64,000 nt of DNA from NCBI GenBank assembly GCA_903231505.1, contig CAFBRK010000054.1, positions 1-64,000 of the forward strand, given 5' to 3'. The stretch comes from Olavius algarvensis associated proteobacterium Delta 3. Lineage in GTDB: Bacteria > Desulfobacterota > Desulfobacteria > Desulfobacterales > CAFBRK01. Under the pieces are notes generated by a model, which was not told the DNA's origin, did no database searches, and saw only the letters and a program-made list of their open reading frames with translations. A program made the position numbers and the translations under genes. How positions within the stretch are numbered: position 1 is the stretch's first letter; every line of letters starts with the position of its first letter. Positions 44,605-53,837 of this stretch are shown one piece after another.

Positions 44605-45020
44605 CCCAACTTCGGGCGCTTTCGCGTGCCTCCGGTGATTTTCGAAACTGTTGCCACAGCAATAATGTTCTCCTCTGTTAGCCAGCGGATCACATCAGTC
44701 GCTGGTTTATCCCCCAGCCGGCCAAAGCAATCCGCCATGGTCAGGGCCTTGCCCTTTCCGCCGCGAACGACATAGATGATCGTTTTGTTTCCGGATTCGC
44801 CGGAATCCCAGATCAACCGTACTTTTTCACCCGTTTTCAGCTTGGCCAGCGCTTCCTGGCGATCCGTGCCGTCCGGATTGCTGTATTCGGACCCCACGAC
44901 CAGCGATTTGAATTGATTCAACTGTTCTTTCCCCTTCAGGTCGCACCGGATTTCTCTCAGGCCGACGGATTCGTCTTTGCGTCTTCCAATGAATCGCTCA
45001 ACTGCATCCAGTATGCTCAT
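44556..45020 (-). CDS. Stand-alone HIRAN-like domain protein
   Basis: A 154-residue protein that resembles a HIRAN domain: a start strand F-K-S-L-V-V-G, a R-Q-E-A-L-A-K-L-K-T-G-E-K-V-R-L segment typical of the family, G-R-L-G-D-K-P-A near 105, and a terminal L-G-C-V-L-E-L-T-T-Y. HIRAN domains bind ends of single-stranded DNA and normally occur fused to helicases or nucleases. Here it is alone, followed by the unknown gene 44032-44604. The assignment rests on pattern, not on a search. Confidence 0.6.
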   Translation of the reverse strand: MSILDAVERFIGRRKDESVGLREIRCDLKGKEQLNQFKSLVVGSEYSNPDGTDRQEALAKLKTGEKVRLIWDSGESGNKTIIYVVRGGKGKALTMADCFGRLGDKPATDVIRWLTEENIIAVATVSKITGGTRKRPKLGCVLELTTYPGPKQKA

Positions 45021-45114
45021 TGACCGTGTTCCTTCTTCACCTTGTCTTGACCGAGTCCATGTTCGGGTGAATCCGGATCCTGCACCAATCGGAGGATTTC
45101 ACGCAAGATTCGGA

Positions 45115-45633
45115 TTAAACCGCATCATCAAATTCATCCCGATAGAGCGCGATGCCCTCGACATCGCGCATCGCCGAGTGATCGAAAATACGAATCATAA
45201 ACGCGTCACTCGGGATCCCCTCCCACTGGCATACGATCCGGTACTTGGCGGCCGGTTCAAATCCGAATCTGGGGTAATATTCCGGATGCCCGAGAACAAT
45301 GACATAGGGGCAGGCTTTTTTTTGGAGCAGGTTCAACCCCTCGGTGACCAGTCGGGTGCCGATCCCCTCCCGCTGACGTTCCGGCAGCACAACCATCGGT
45401 GCCAGCCCCATACCCTCAACCCGGGTGCCCATGCTCAATATCTCCGCCGGAGAAAACAGGATATGTCCCACCAGGCCGCTGTTATCCTCGGCAACCAGTG
45501 ATATCGTCTCGGGACAGGATTCACGCAACCTGTCGACGATATCGGCCTCGGCCGATTGTCCGAAGGCCTTCTCAATGAGCCTTCGGATAGCGGCGATATC
45601 TTCCGGTTTTTCAGAGCGGATAGTGGCCATCAC
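45115..45633 (-). CDS. GNAT-family N-acetyltransferase (YhbS-like)
   Basis: A 172-residue acetyltransferase: the acetyl-CoA loop R-E-G-I-G-T is near residue 91, after a P-M-V-V-L-P-E strand, and the Y-Y-P-R-F-G-F-E segment is near 120. This subgroup often acts on small metabolites or peptides; the substrate is unknown. ATG 45633 follows an AAGGAGGGG box. It is 94 bases upstream of the HIRAN-like gene on the same strand. Confidence 0.87.
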   Translation of the reverse strand: MMATIRSEKPEDIAAIRRLIEKAFGQSAEADIVDRLRESCPETISLVAEDNSGLVGHILFSPAEILSMGTRVEGMGLAPMVVLPERQREGIGTRLVTEGLNLLQKKACPYVIVLGHPEYYPRFGFEPAAKYRIVCQWEGIPSDAFMIRIFDHSAMRDVEGIALYRDEFDDAV

Positions 45634-45881
45634 CCCTCCTTTTGTTGTCGCAACCCCAGGTTCTGATCGAATTCCGGTTTGTTTTCATTCAGAGAATCGT
45701 CTGGAAACAGCAAGATTCATAGCACGATGGGGCGGCTTATGCCAGAGGTCGCGGTGGCTTGAATTTTCTTTGCCGCTTTTGCGACCAATCCGCGCCTATC
45801 TCGAACTTTACAACGAACCGTGTTCTGGTTAGGTTAAAAAACATCAATTAACCCGGACCGTGCGCCACATGGAGACATGAC

Positions 45882-47696
45882 ATGACAACGAAAACAGTAC
45901 CGGAACGGAAAGCAATCCCCGATAATGACACGTGGGACCTGACACCGCTGTTTGCCATCGATCAGAATTGGGAAGATCTGTACGGGGAAGCTGAAAAAGA
46001 CTTGGTCGGGTACGACGAATTTAGAGGGCATCTTGGCGAGTCCGTGGATATTTTCCGAGATGCGATCGAATTCGATTTGGCGATTTCCCGAAAGATCGAA
46101 CGGCTCTATACCTATGCGCACCTGAAAAGCGATGAGGACAAAGCCAACGGCACCTATTTGGGGATGCTCCAGCGGGCCATTAGTGTATTCACCCGCAAAG
46201 CCCAGGCATCGAGCTTCATGACCCCGGAAATTCAGGCGATTTCGGATGAAACCATGGCCGCTTTCCGGGCGGATCCCTCCATGACGGCGTATGGCTTTTA
46301 CCTCGGCAAGATACTTCGATACAAACCCCACACCCTGGAAGAGACGGTCGAACAGGTGCTGGCCATGTCCCAGGAAATGGCCCAGGCCCCATCAGAGGTC
46401 TTCGGGCAGCTGGACAATGTGGACATGTCTTTCGGGACGGTTCAGGATGAGACCGGCAATGACATGGAGCTTAGCCACGGCAACTTCACGACCTTTCTCA
46501 ACAGTCCCCGCCGGGATGTCCGCAAGAACGCTTTTTTTCAGTATTATCAATCGTATGAAAACCACAAGCACACACTTGCGGCCACATTTTCCCAATCCCT
46601 GAAGAAGGATATTTTTTATTCCCGCGTCCGGAATTTCGAAACCTGCCGACAATCGGCCCTATTTGCAGATGATGTCCCGGATACCGTTTACGACAGCCTG
46701 ATCGAAACGGTCCGGAAACATCTGGATCCGCTCTTTACGTATTTTCGATTCCGGAAAGAGGCACTTGGCCTGGATGAACTTCACTTTTATGACACGTATA
46801 CACCGATTATACGGGATATCGATTTTCACATGCCTTTCGAGGAGGCTGCCGGGACCAGCCTGAAGGCCTTGTCCCCTCTGGGGGAGGAGTATACGGAGGT
46901 GCTGGGAAAGGGCCTGCTTGGGCGGTGGGTGGATCGCTTCGAAAACCGGGGTAAACGGAGCGGCGCCTACTCTTCCGGCTGCTATGATTCTCCCCCCTAT
47001 ATTCTCATGAACTACGAGGCGAACAACATCAACAGTCTTTACACACTGATCCACGAAGCCGGCCACTCCATGCATTCCTATCTGTCGATAGAACACCAGC
47101 CATATGTGTACCACGACTACACGATTTTTGTGGCGGAAGTGGCCTCCACCTTCAATGAAATACTCCTCGGCAATTACCTGCTTGAGTTGTATCGTGATAA
47201 TCCCGCCATGAAAGCGTACATCATCAACCGGGAGATCGACAATATCCGGGCGACCCTGTTCCGGCAGACCATGTTTGCCGAATTCGAAAAGATCACCCAT
47301 GACATGGCCGAGCACAATAAACCCCTGACCATCGATGTCATCACGAGCGTTTACCGTGAACTGCTGGAAATCTATTTCGGCGACACCTTGGTCATCGATG
47401 ATGTGCTGGCGTTGGAGTGCTTGAGGATTCCCCACTTCTATTCGGCCTTTTATGTCTACAAGTATGCTACCGGTATTTCGGCGGCGATCTCGCTGGCCCG
47501 CAAGGTGCTCCGTGAAGGGGCTCCGTCAAGGGATACCTACCTGGAGTTTCTCAAACTGGGCGGGAGCAAGTGGCCCCTGGAAGAACTGCAGGAGGCCGGC
47601 GTGGATATGCATTCTCCCCAACCGGTTGAAGAGGCCGTTACCCACTTTTCCGACAAGGTGGATCAGCTTATTGAGGTCTACAAGGAACTGGCATAA
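45882..47696 (+). CDS. pepF: Oligoendopeptidase F (M3 family)
   Basis: A 604-residue zinc peptidase. The H-E-A-G-H motif begins at residue 391, with the third ligand expected in the following E-V-A-S-T-F-N-E helix. The N-terminal helical lobe matches PepF. It cleaves short peptides in the cytoplasm. The length agrees with the family (about 600). It is a single gene, followed by a repeat-containing gap. Confidence 0.93.
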   Translation: MTTKTVPERKAIPDNDTWDLTPLFAIDQNWEDLYGEAEKDLVGYDEFRGHLGESVDIFRDAIEFDLAISRKIERLYTYAHLKSDEDKANGTYLGMLQRAISVFTRKAQASSFMTPEIQAISDETMAAFRADPSMTAYGFYLGKILRYKPHTLEETVEQVLAMSQEMAQAPSEVFGQLDNVDMSFGTVQDETGNDMELSHGNFTTFLNSPRRDVRKNAFFQYYQSYENHKHTLAATFSQSLKKDIFYSRVRNFETCRQSALFADDVPDTVYDSLIETVRKHLDPLFTYFRFRKEALGLDELHFYDTYTPIIRDIDFHMPFEEAAGTSLKALSPLGEEYTEVLGKGLLGRWVDRFENRGKRSGAYSSGCYDSPPYILMNYEANNINSLYTLIHEAGHSMHSYLSIEHQPYVYHDYTIFVAEVASTFNEILLGNYLLELYRDNPAMKAYIINREIDNIRATLFRQTMFAEFEKITHDMAEHNKPLTIDVITSVYRELLEIYFGDTLVIDDVLALECLRIPHFYSAFYVYKYATGISAAISLARKVLREGAPSRDTYLEFLKLGGSKWPLEELQEAGVDMHSPQPVEEAVTHFSDKVDQLIEVYKELA

Positions 47697-48061
47697 CCGA
47701 AAGCCGGACGTTTCCCACGGCAGGTATCTATAGCAACTGGCAGAATTCCGTTCCGATGCGTAGATTGTAAACAGGTCCGAACGTTTTGGAATTATCGGTA
47801 TCGGTACCGGGTTCGGCATCGGTATCGACTTCGAAGTTGGCCATTCTGTCTCGATTCCGATAGCGAACCCGATACCGAACATGTCCATATCCGGACTCCC
47901 CCAATTACGGTATCCTATTGACAGGCACTCGCTATGTTCAAACGGAACATACTTATGGCAACGGCGATATTGGAATCCAGCAATCTTTGTGTTCATTGCC
48001 TGCCTCGCCGGAGCTTCAGCGACGGCGGGTGATCCATGTGGTGAAATAAGCCTGAATTATT
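47697..48061. other. Intergenic region with direct repeat copy 1
   Basis: No gene is supported. It is mostly filled by the repeat 47729-47960, described separately. Confidence 0.6.
47729..47960. repeat. Direct repeat copy 1 flanking the nuclease-like gene
   Basis: Starts TATAGCAACTGGCAGAATTC, contains a hairpin of CGGTATCG-type six-base units (about 47791-47880), the block ATCGACTTCGAAGTTGGCC...CATGTCCATATCCGG and ends near TTCAAACGGAACATA. The same order of blocks occurs at 49841-50034. Confidence 0.85.
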
Positions 48062-49801
48062 ATGACCTCCCCGATCCTTGATACCTTGCCCGTACTGGTC
48101 ATCGACTGCCAAACGACCGGCGCCACTCCGGATCGGGGCCATCTGCTTGAAATCGGCTGGGCAACCGTCGTTGCAAAAGAATGCCGAACCCGTGACGAGA
48201 TTCCCATCAACACCCACCTGGTCCAACTCCCGGAAGGGGTCGATATCCCCCGGCCGATCCGGCGCCTCACCGGAATTACGCCGGAAAGTCTGTCCGATGC
48301 GCACTCACCGGCCAGGGTGTGGGCACAATTGTCACGGGCGGCCGGCAGACCAGACCCCGGCATCGGGACGATGGGGTGTCCTGCCGTGATCCACTATGCA
48401 AGGTTTGAAACACCGTTTCTGCGCCGCCTGCACCAAGCCCATGCCCCGGAAGTCCCCTTTCCATTCGACATCATCTGTACCCATGAAATTGCCGTGCGGC
48501 TTCTTCCGGAATTGCCCCGAAGGGGCCTTCGCGCTCTGGCCGGATATATCGGCCGACCTATTGGGGAATTGAAACGGTCGGCAGATCACGTCCAGGCCAC
48601 GGCGCGGCTGTGGGTGCAATTTGTGAAACAGTTGAGACGACACTACGATATTACCCGCCTGGGGGATCTCCGCAGGTGGCTCTCGGAGCCGGCCGACCGC
48701 TGTAAAGGTGGGCGCGTCTATCCGATGCCGGAGTCCGCCAGGCTGTCGCTGCCCCCTGAACCGGGCATCTACCGAATGCACCGTGGCAACGGCGACGTGC
48801 TGTACGTGGGCAAGGCCCGGTCTCTACGGTCGCGGGTCAACAGCTATTTTAGAAAGAAAGCCCGCCACCCGGAACACATCCTTGAGATGCTGACCCAGGC
48901 CAAAGACATCTCCCTCGATGTCACCGGCACCGCCCTGGAAGCGGCTCTGGCCGAAGCCGACGAGATCAAGCACCTGTCGCCACCCTATAACAGAGCGCTG
49001 CGTGACGGGAATCGGAGTCTCTGCTACACCGTAAAAGACTTTTCGAATGTGTCCCCAGAGCCCACAGGGGCATTCACTGTCGGCCCCTTCCCATCGGAGA
49101 GGATTCCCATCGCCCTTGCTGAAATCCGGAGGGCGATCGAAGGCGGCACCGTCGCCGCACGTCCGGCTGCCGTCTTAGGGTTTTCTCCGGAGTTCGCACC
49201 GGATCCGGATGTGTTTTCTGACGGCGTCGACCGGTTCAAAATACGGCATGACGATGATCTCTGCGCCGGTCACCTGCACCGAGCCTTGATGCGTATCGGC
49301 AGACGACTGTGGCAGGAACGCCACTGCGTCCCGGAGGAACCGGATGCCGATGCGTCTCTTTCCTGTGACGCGTCTGAGGACCGAGACGAAGAAGAATGGG
49401 AGTGGGACCCGGAGCGGGTCGCCGATATGATGGAGGGGATTCTGGTTCACGCCGGGCACCTGATTCGCCGGGCTCGCTGGCTCTGCCAACTCCAGGAGGC
49501 GACGATCGCATGGGGCCCGGACGAAGATCCCCGGCTCCTTCACGTCCTGATCCTCGAAAAGGGCGCTCCCGCGGGGTACCGTATTCTTGCCGGGGGCCAG
49601 TCTGTCCCGGTGCCGCGGGGTTATCTCCGAAAGATGGCATTACGGCGCGCCCGGTTCGACACGGCCACCTACGACCGGCTGAGGGTGTTGACCACCGAAC
49701 TGCGCCGGTTGGTTCGGGAAGGCCGATCGGTCGTCGTGCGGGTGAGCCCTTCGGTGTCCCTTGGCAGCAAAACCATCGCCCGGCTGCTGCAATGGGTTTA
49801 A
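48062..49801 (+). CDS. Exonuclease-like domain fused to GIY-YIG nuclease domain
   Basis: A 579-residue protein. Residues about 8-185 form a DnaQ-type 3'-5' exonuclease fold, but the first motif is V-I-D-C-Q-T-T-G (Gln for the catalytic Glu) and the late motif lacks the His, so it may be inactive. Residues about 235-320 are an intact-looking GIY-YIG domain (G-I-Y-R-M, Y-V-G-K-A, R-V-N-S-Y-F, N-terminal Glu in A-L-A-E-A-D-E-I). The remaining 250 residues are acidic and unassigned. The architecture resembles Cho/UvrC-like fusions with DNA polymerase epsilon domains. The gene stands alone between two direct repeats. Confidence 0.8.
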   Translation: MTSPILDTLPVLVIDCQTTGATPDRGHLLEIGWATVVAKECRTRDEIPINTHLVQLPEGVDIPRPIRRLTGITPESLSDAHSPARVWAQLSRAAGRPDPGIGTMGCPAVIHYARFETPFLRRLHQAHAPEVPFPFDIICTHEIAVRLLPELPRRGLRALAGYIGRPIGELKRSADHVQATARLWVQFVKQLRRHYDITRLGDLRRWLSEPADRCKGGRVYPMPESARLSLPPEPGIYRMHRGNGDVLYVGKARSLRSRVNSYFRKKARHPEHILEMLTQAKDISLDVTGTALEAALAEADEIKHLSPPYNRALRDGNRSLCYTVKDFSNVSPEPTGAFTVGPFPSERIPIALAEIRRAIEGGTVAARPAAVLGFSPEFAPDPDVFSDGVDRFKIRHDDDLCAGHLHRALMRIGRRLWQERHCVPEEPDADASLSCDASEDRDEEEWEWDPERVADMMEGILVHAGHLIRRARWLCQLQEATIAWGPDEDPRLLHVLILEKGAPAGYRILAGGQSVPVPRGYLRKMALRRARFDTATYDRLRVLTTELRRLVREGRSVVVRVSPSVSLGSKTIARLLQWV

Positions 49802-50257
49802 CCCAAACGTTGTATCCATATATGTTGACGGATTTTGGAATATAGCAACTGTCGGAATTCCGTTCCCATGTGTGGATTGTTGACGCGGTTGAAAGCTGCC
49901 GAGTCATCGGTATCGACTTCGAAGTTGGCCATTCTGTCTCGATTCCGATACCGAGCATGTCCATATCCGGCCACCCCGAAACAATATCGGGTTAACAGAA
50001 ACTCAACAGGTTCAAACGGAATATATTTATGGCATTCGCTTTAGCTTTTGACTTGACCCCTTGGCTCCTCGAATCATTGAATCCTTCCAATCACCCCCAT
50101 GCAAGCGGGTTAAGTCCACCGGCTATTTAGACGCAACCTGGCATTAAACAATTGCTTTTACGCAATATTTATGGAAGTTTTTCGATAAGATGGATTCGTC
50201 TTACACCGCGCAAGGCAGCGGTTTTTCCCCAAAAACTTCGGCGGTATAATATCTGTT
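49802..50257. other. Intergenic region with direct repeat copy 2
   Basis: The repeat occupies 49841-50034; the rest (50035-50257) shows no gene. The following genes are AT-richer, so the boundary of an accessory segment may lie here. Confidence 0.55.
49841..50034. repeat. Direct repeat copy 2 flanking the nuclease-like gene
   Basis: Starts TATAGCAACTGTCGGAATTC; contains TCGGTATCGACTTCGAAGTT, TGGCCATTCTGTCTCGATTC and CATGTCCATATCCGG in the same order as 47729-47960, and ends near TTCAAACGGAATATATTTAT. It lacks most of the first hairpin arm. Confidence 0.85.
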
Positions 50258-50686
50258 ATGCATCAAATGAAAGTTGAGCCGTTGCTTGAACATTGCACAA
50301 TTCAAACTGTCGATGGGCTTACGACGATTCACTTTTCGAGAGCCCCAACAATTGGTGAAGCTAAGATCGTGATCGATAAGCTTGCAGATGAGCGTTCATA
50401 TCATCTGAGATTGTGGGATTTTGGCGACATATTTTTCAATTTCAGCATGGATGAGATTAGGGAGATAGCGGAATATGGAAAATCGAAATTTTTGGAACCG
50501 AATAGGATGGCTTTGGTGGCACCACAAGACTTAGCCTTTGGAACATTAAGGGCGTTTGAAGTGTATCGCCAAGAGGATACACACTCGATTCCAAGAGTAT
50601 TCAGAGCGAAGGCGGAGGCAATAGATTGGCTGGCCGAACAACGGACTCTATTGAAATCTAATACAGATGATCCCAATAGTGCATAG
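50258..50686 (+). CDS. Hypothetical protein, STAS/SpoIIAA-like
   Basis: A 142-residue soluble protein that looks like an alpha/beta domain of the SpoIIAA-like/STAS type (F-S-R-A-P-T-I-G-E-A, R-L-W-D-F-G-D-I). Its codon use is AT-richer than the housekeeping genes nearby. Function unknown. Either ATG 50258 or the next ATG three codons later could start it. Confidence 0.6.
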   Translation: MHQMKVEPLLEHCTIQTVDGLTTIHFSRAPTIGEAKIVIDKLADERSYHLRLWDFGDIFFNFSMDEIREIAEYGKSKFLEPNRMALVAPQDLAFGTLRAFEVYRQEDTHSIPRVFRAKAEAIDWLAEQRTLLKSNTDDPNSA

Positions 50687-50813
50687 TCACTGGCTGAACG
50701 GCGGACTGGCTTACAGCGCCTACCGCCCTTTACGCCAGCCGGTTAGCCAAAACGTGAGGCCGTCTTAATAACCCAGCTGAGCCGGTGGTATATCCTCAAT
50801 ACGGAGAATCGCC

Positions 50814-51842
50814 ATGACCAATACTGAGATATCATCGATCATCGCGAACTGCCTATCTATCGACAGCAACGCCGCAGAAGCGTATCAGCGGCTTGCTGAC
50901 GCCGCAGACGATCCGCAACTTAGGGACTTCTGGAATCAGATGGCAGGCGAAGAAACGACACACATAGACTACTGGAAAACGCTCGCAGCACTCGCCAACA
51001 GAAGCTCCCTCCCGCAGGTATTCGACGAGCCCGCGACGGTGCTGGATGAACTCACACATCTCGCGGACAAATCTCGCACCTTGCTCGAAGAACCTATCGA
51101 AAACCTGGGACTCAAAGACGCCTTCATCCTCGCGTACCGCTTAGAGTTCTTTATGCTCCATCCAGCATTCGAGACTCTGTTTCATGCACTTCGGAGCTCA
51201 ACATCTAACAAGAGCCCTGAAGATGAGTACGAGGAACACGTCGACAGATTCATCGCGATGCTCTCGATCTACGACCACCTCACCCCAGAGTTCCAGCTCA
51301 TTTCAGAGACGCTCAAGCGCCTTTGGAAGGAGAACAAAAAGCTTGCCCATCAGGCGATGAAAGACCCATTGACCGGGCTCTTCAATCGCCGCGGATTTCT
51401 TCAAATCTCCGAACAGCTTCTCTATGTTGCTAGACGAGGTCGAAACACAATCTGCCTACTTATGATTGACATTGATGACTTCAAGGCCATCAACGATTCG
51501 CTCGGTCATCTCCAAGGCGACTCCGTCCTTAAGGGCGTTGCTGACAGGCTCGTCGGTGCCATCCGTGCTTCTGATGTCGTCGCGCGATTCGGCGGAGAGG
51601 AGTTCGTGGTCCTCCTGTTCGCAACAGGCTCTGAGTCAATCGCCGCACTAGCGGAGAAGATCAGGAATACCGTATCCGGAGACGAATTCGACGGAAACCG
51701 CGTTACTGTCAGCGTGGGCGCCTCCAATTGCATCGTGCCCACCGATGTGGATCGTGACCTCCGGCATCTCATTCGTACAGCGGATCGCCGTATGTACTTG
51801 GCAAAGGCAGCAGGCAAGAACCGAGTGGTTCACAGCGATTGA
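50814..51842 (+). CDS. Ferritin-like domain fused to diguanylate cyclase
   Basis: A 342-residue soluble protein. Residues about 15-165 resemble a rubrerythrin/ferritin-like four-helix bundle, with Glu22, an E-E-T-T-H (ExxH, Glu47/His50), a later Glu in L-E-F-F-M-L-H and E-E-H-V-D, in positions that could bind a diiron site. Residues about 175-342 are a GGDEF domain with D-P-L-T-G-L-F-N-R-R, D-I-D-D-F-K, F-G-G-E-E-F and an RxxD (R-A-S-D) exactly five residues before it. It should make c-di-GMP, with feedback inhibition. An oxygen- or iron-sensing role is inference. Confidence 0.85.
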   Translation: MTNTEISSIIANCLSIDSNAAEAYQRLADAADDPQLRDFWNQMAGEETTHIDYWKTLAALANRSSLPQVFDEPATVLDELTHLADKSRTLLEEPIENLGLKDAFILAYRLEFFMLHPAFETLFHALRSSTSNKSPEDEYEEHVDRFIAMLSIYDHLTPEFQLISETLKRLWKENKKLAHQAMKDPLTGLFNRRGFLQISEQLLYVARRGRNTICLLMIDIDDFKAINDSLGHLQGDSVLKGVADRLVGAIRASDVVARFGGEEFVVLLFATGSESIAALAEKIRNTVSGDEFDGNRVTVSVGASNCIVPTDVDRDLRHLIRTADRRMYLAKAAGKNRVVHSD

Positions 51843-52049
51843 TCCTCCGGACCGTGCGGGTCAAGATGCGCACTACTGATCAAACCCGTGGATGTGCCCA
51901 AAGTGCGGAAACGTCAATCGAGCCGACCACACCACCTGCGTATCTTTCAATCTGCCGAAATGACAGTTAACCCTCTTTTCTGGATGAATTTTTTAATTTT
52001 GGTTTCTCACTGTTATCCTGAATAGTGAAATCGCAATCATTTTTTGACT

Positions 52050-52427
52050 ATGGGAAACAAAAAAGACAATTTGTTACAAAAAAGTGCTTCCATAATCTGC
52101 ACTCTCTTTATATTTCTCGGTCTTTTTACAGGGTTTTATATGTACATGGTGTATTCTGCCGAGAAAGCGGTTAATGAATTTTACCAGGACATTTCAATAG
52201 GTAGTTCTGTTGAATCAGCTGTTCAAGAAGCGGAAAATAGGGGTTTCAATATCCGCCATAGTTCAGAGGGAATCAAGGATAATCATTCCAGGCTGAAAGG
52301 TTTTATTGCAGTAAAGAGCATTTTTCCACGGCATTTCATCTGCTTCTTGGCCCATAAAGAAAAAACGATTCAGGCAAAACGGTTTATGAGCGCCAATTTT
52401 ACCAGTTGGACGGATAAGAGCAATTAA
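52050..52427 (+). CDS. Small membrane protein, unknown
   Basis: A 125-residue protein with one N-terminal membrane helix (residues about 12-38) and a soluble tail with N-E-F-Y-Q-D-I-S-I-G-S-S-V. AT-rich, unlike the neighbouring housekeeping genes. ATG 52050 is preferred over a TTG at 52044. It lies five bases before the lipoprotein-like gene and is probably co-transcribed with it. Confidence 0.6.
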   Translation: MGNKKDNLLQKSASIICTLFIFLGLFTGFYMYMVYSAEKAVNEFYQDISIGSSVESAVQEAENRGFNIRHSSEGIKDNHSRLKGFIAVKSIFPRHFICFLAHKEKTIQAKRFMSANFTSWTDKSN

Positions 52428-52432
52428 AATTA

Positions 52433-52684
52433 ATGATGATTAAATTCATAAATATTCCTCTTCTGACAGTGTTGCTTTTGTTATCGGCTCTTTTGTCCAC
52501 ATGCGCTCAAAGTATGACCGGGTATCATATAAACTCAATGACAAACTATAATATTTTAATGCCCACTGCCGACTGCTTTGTAGAAGACATGATAGTCGAT
52601 GGTGGTGACGGACCGGAAAAAGGTTCTCTCCAGTGGTTCGTCTGCCCCGGCATTGATTGTGGTGAATCACAATGGCAAAAGTAA
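52433..52684 (+). CDS. Small lipoprotein-like protein with GDGP...GIDC motif
   Basis: An 83-residue protein with a signal peptide and a lipobox-like L-S-T-C at about residue 24. The C-terminal part reads G-D-G-P-E-K-G-S-L-Q-W-F-V-C and then G-I-D-C-G-E. The protein at 52933-53277 has the same block with a few substitutions. The two cysteines could form a disulfide or a heme/metal site, but no known motif fits. Confidence 0.65.
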   Translation: MMIKFINIPLLTVLLLLSALLSTCAQSMTGYHINSMTNYNILMPTADCFVEDMIVDGGDGPEKGSLQWFVCPGIDCGESQWQK

Positions 52685-52932
52685 AGAGAGCACCATTTTT
52701 AACGTCAGGGGCATTTGTATCTGGCTCCCTTAGATTTGCAAAGCGGCTTGTGTCCACTGAGAATAGCGAGGTTTGGGGGGGTATAAGCTAACCGGAAGAA
52801 ACGACGAACCAGGCATTCAGGCTGACAGCGAGAAACGCGGTTGTCTCACAATTTAAATGCCTTCTCCAACGCCTCGATCTTCACCGGGATCGCAGCTTCA
52901 GCTTACTTTAACGTTATGCCATACTGTTAAGA
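52685..52932. other. Intergenic DNA between two small paralogues
   Basis: No reading frame supported. It contains several short palindromes and a GTTATGCC near the end, reminiscent of integron recombination sites, but no full attC structure was established (see rejected list). Confidence 0.4.
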
Positions 52933-53277
52933 ATGAAACTCGGTAAAGATCAAATGTTGAACTCTTTAGGACAACTCGCCGTTGGATTAATAGTTTTCGG
53001 AATTATTTTCTTTCTTTTTATCTATTGGCAATCAAGCGGTTACAAAGATTATGTCGTTTATGTTCATGCTGACAACGAAGCTATATTTACCAACACCTTA
53101 AATCCGATGGACCCCCAAATATTGGATTATGGACGCGAATATAAAAAAGAAATTTTTTATCTTGATAAAGATATAGATAAAGGTGATGGTCCCCATGAAG
53201 GTAAATTGAGGTGGTATGTCTGCGGTGGGATTGATTGCGATGAAGGTTGGGAAAGTCGCTTTAGTTTAAAAGAGTAG
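52933..53277 (+). CDS. Small membrane-anchored protein with GDGP...GIDC motif
   Basis: A 114-residue protein with one N-terminal membrane helix (residues about 14-35) and a soluble, exported-side tail. The C-terminal block reads G-D-G-P-H-E-G-K-L-R-W-Y-V-C and G-I-D-C-D-E, matching the lipoprotein-like protein at 52433-52684. AT-rich. It is not obviously co-transcribed with the first copy. Confidence 0.65.
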   Translation: MKLGKDQMLNSLGQLAVGLIVFGIIFFLFIYWQSSGYKDYVVYVHADNEAIFTNTLNPMDPQILDYGREYKKEIFYLDKDIDKGDGPHEGKLRWYVCGGIDCDEGWESRFSLKE

Positions 53278-53407
53278 TGCATAAAAAGCCAGTGGGGCTG
53301 ACGGCGTTTAGTGCGGCGGTTCATCGTAAAGGCCGTGCGGGCCCGGCACCCATCAGGACCGCAGCTCATTTCCACGTCGGCTGATACAAGAGGAAGTGTA
53401 ACAACCG

Positions 53408-53771
53408 ATGACTTCGAAAAGAAAAGATCAGATCCGCAATTTACTAAAAGGCATTGAAACAGGAGACCCGGAATCCGTGTCTGTGGTCAATGAAGATAAA
53501 TATATTCAACACAATCCCCTGACGCCGGAGGGGAGCGAAGGCTTGGCGGAGCTGTTTAAGCGGTTGTCGCAAACCTCTCCGCGCGTCAATATCGTGCGTA
53601 TATTCGAGGATGGTGGACTATGTCTTTGCCCACACTGATTACGACTTCAACGTATTGGAAATCGGCTTTGAAGTCTTCCGTTTAGCAGACGGTAAGATTG
53701 TGGAGCACTGGGACACCACGGAAGCAATCCCCCCGCGAACCGAATGGAAAAACGATAACGGCAAATTCTAA
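53408..53771 (+). pseudogene. NTF2/SnoaL-like gene with a frameshift
   Basis: The first frame (53408-53638) encodes the start of a SnoaL-like protein (Y-I-Q-H-N-P) and breaks off after I-F-E-D-G. In the +1 frame the text continues D-Y-V-F-A-H-T-D-Y-D-F... G-F-E-V-F-R-L-A-D-G-K-I-V-E-H-W-D to a TAA at 53769-53771. Removing one G in GGTGGAC (53612-53618) restores one gene of about 120 codons. These proteins bind or transform small hydrophobic molecules; here the gene appears broken. Confidence 0.8.
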
Positions 53772-53837
53772 AGACTGAACGCATGGCGGTGGTGAGCGTT
53801 CTCACGACAAACCGAAGCAACAAAGGAGCATATAAAA

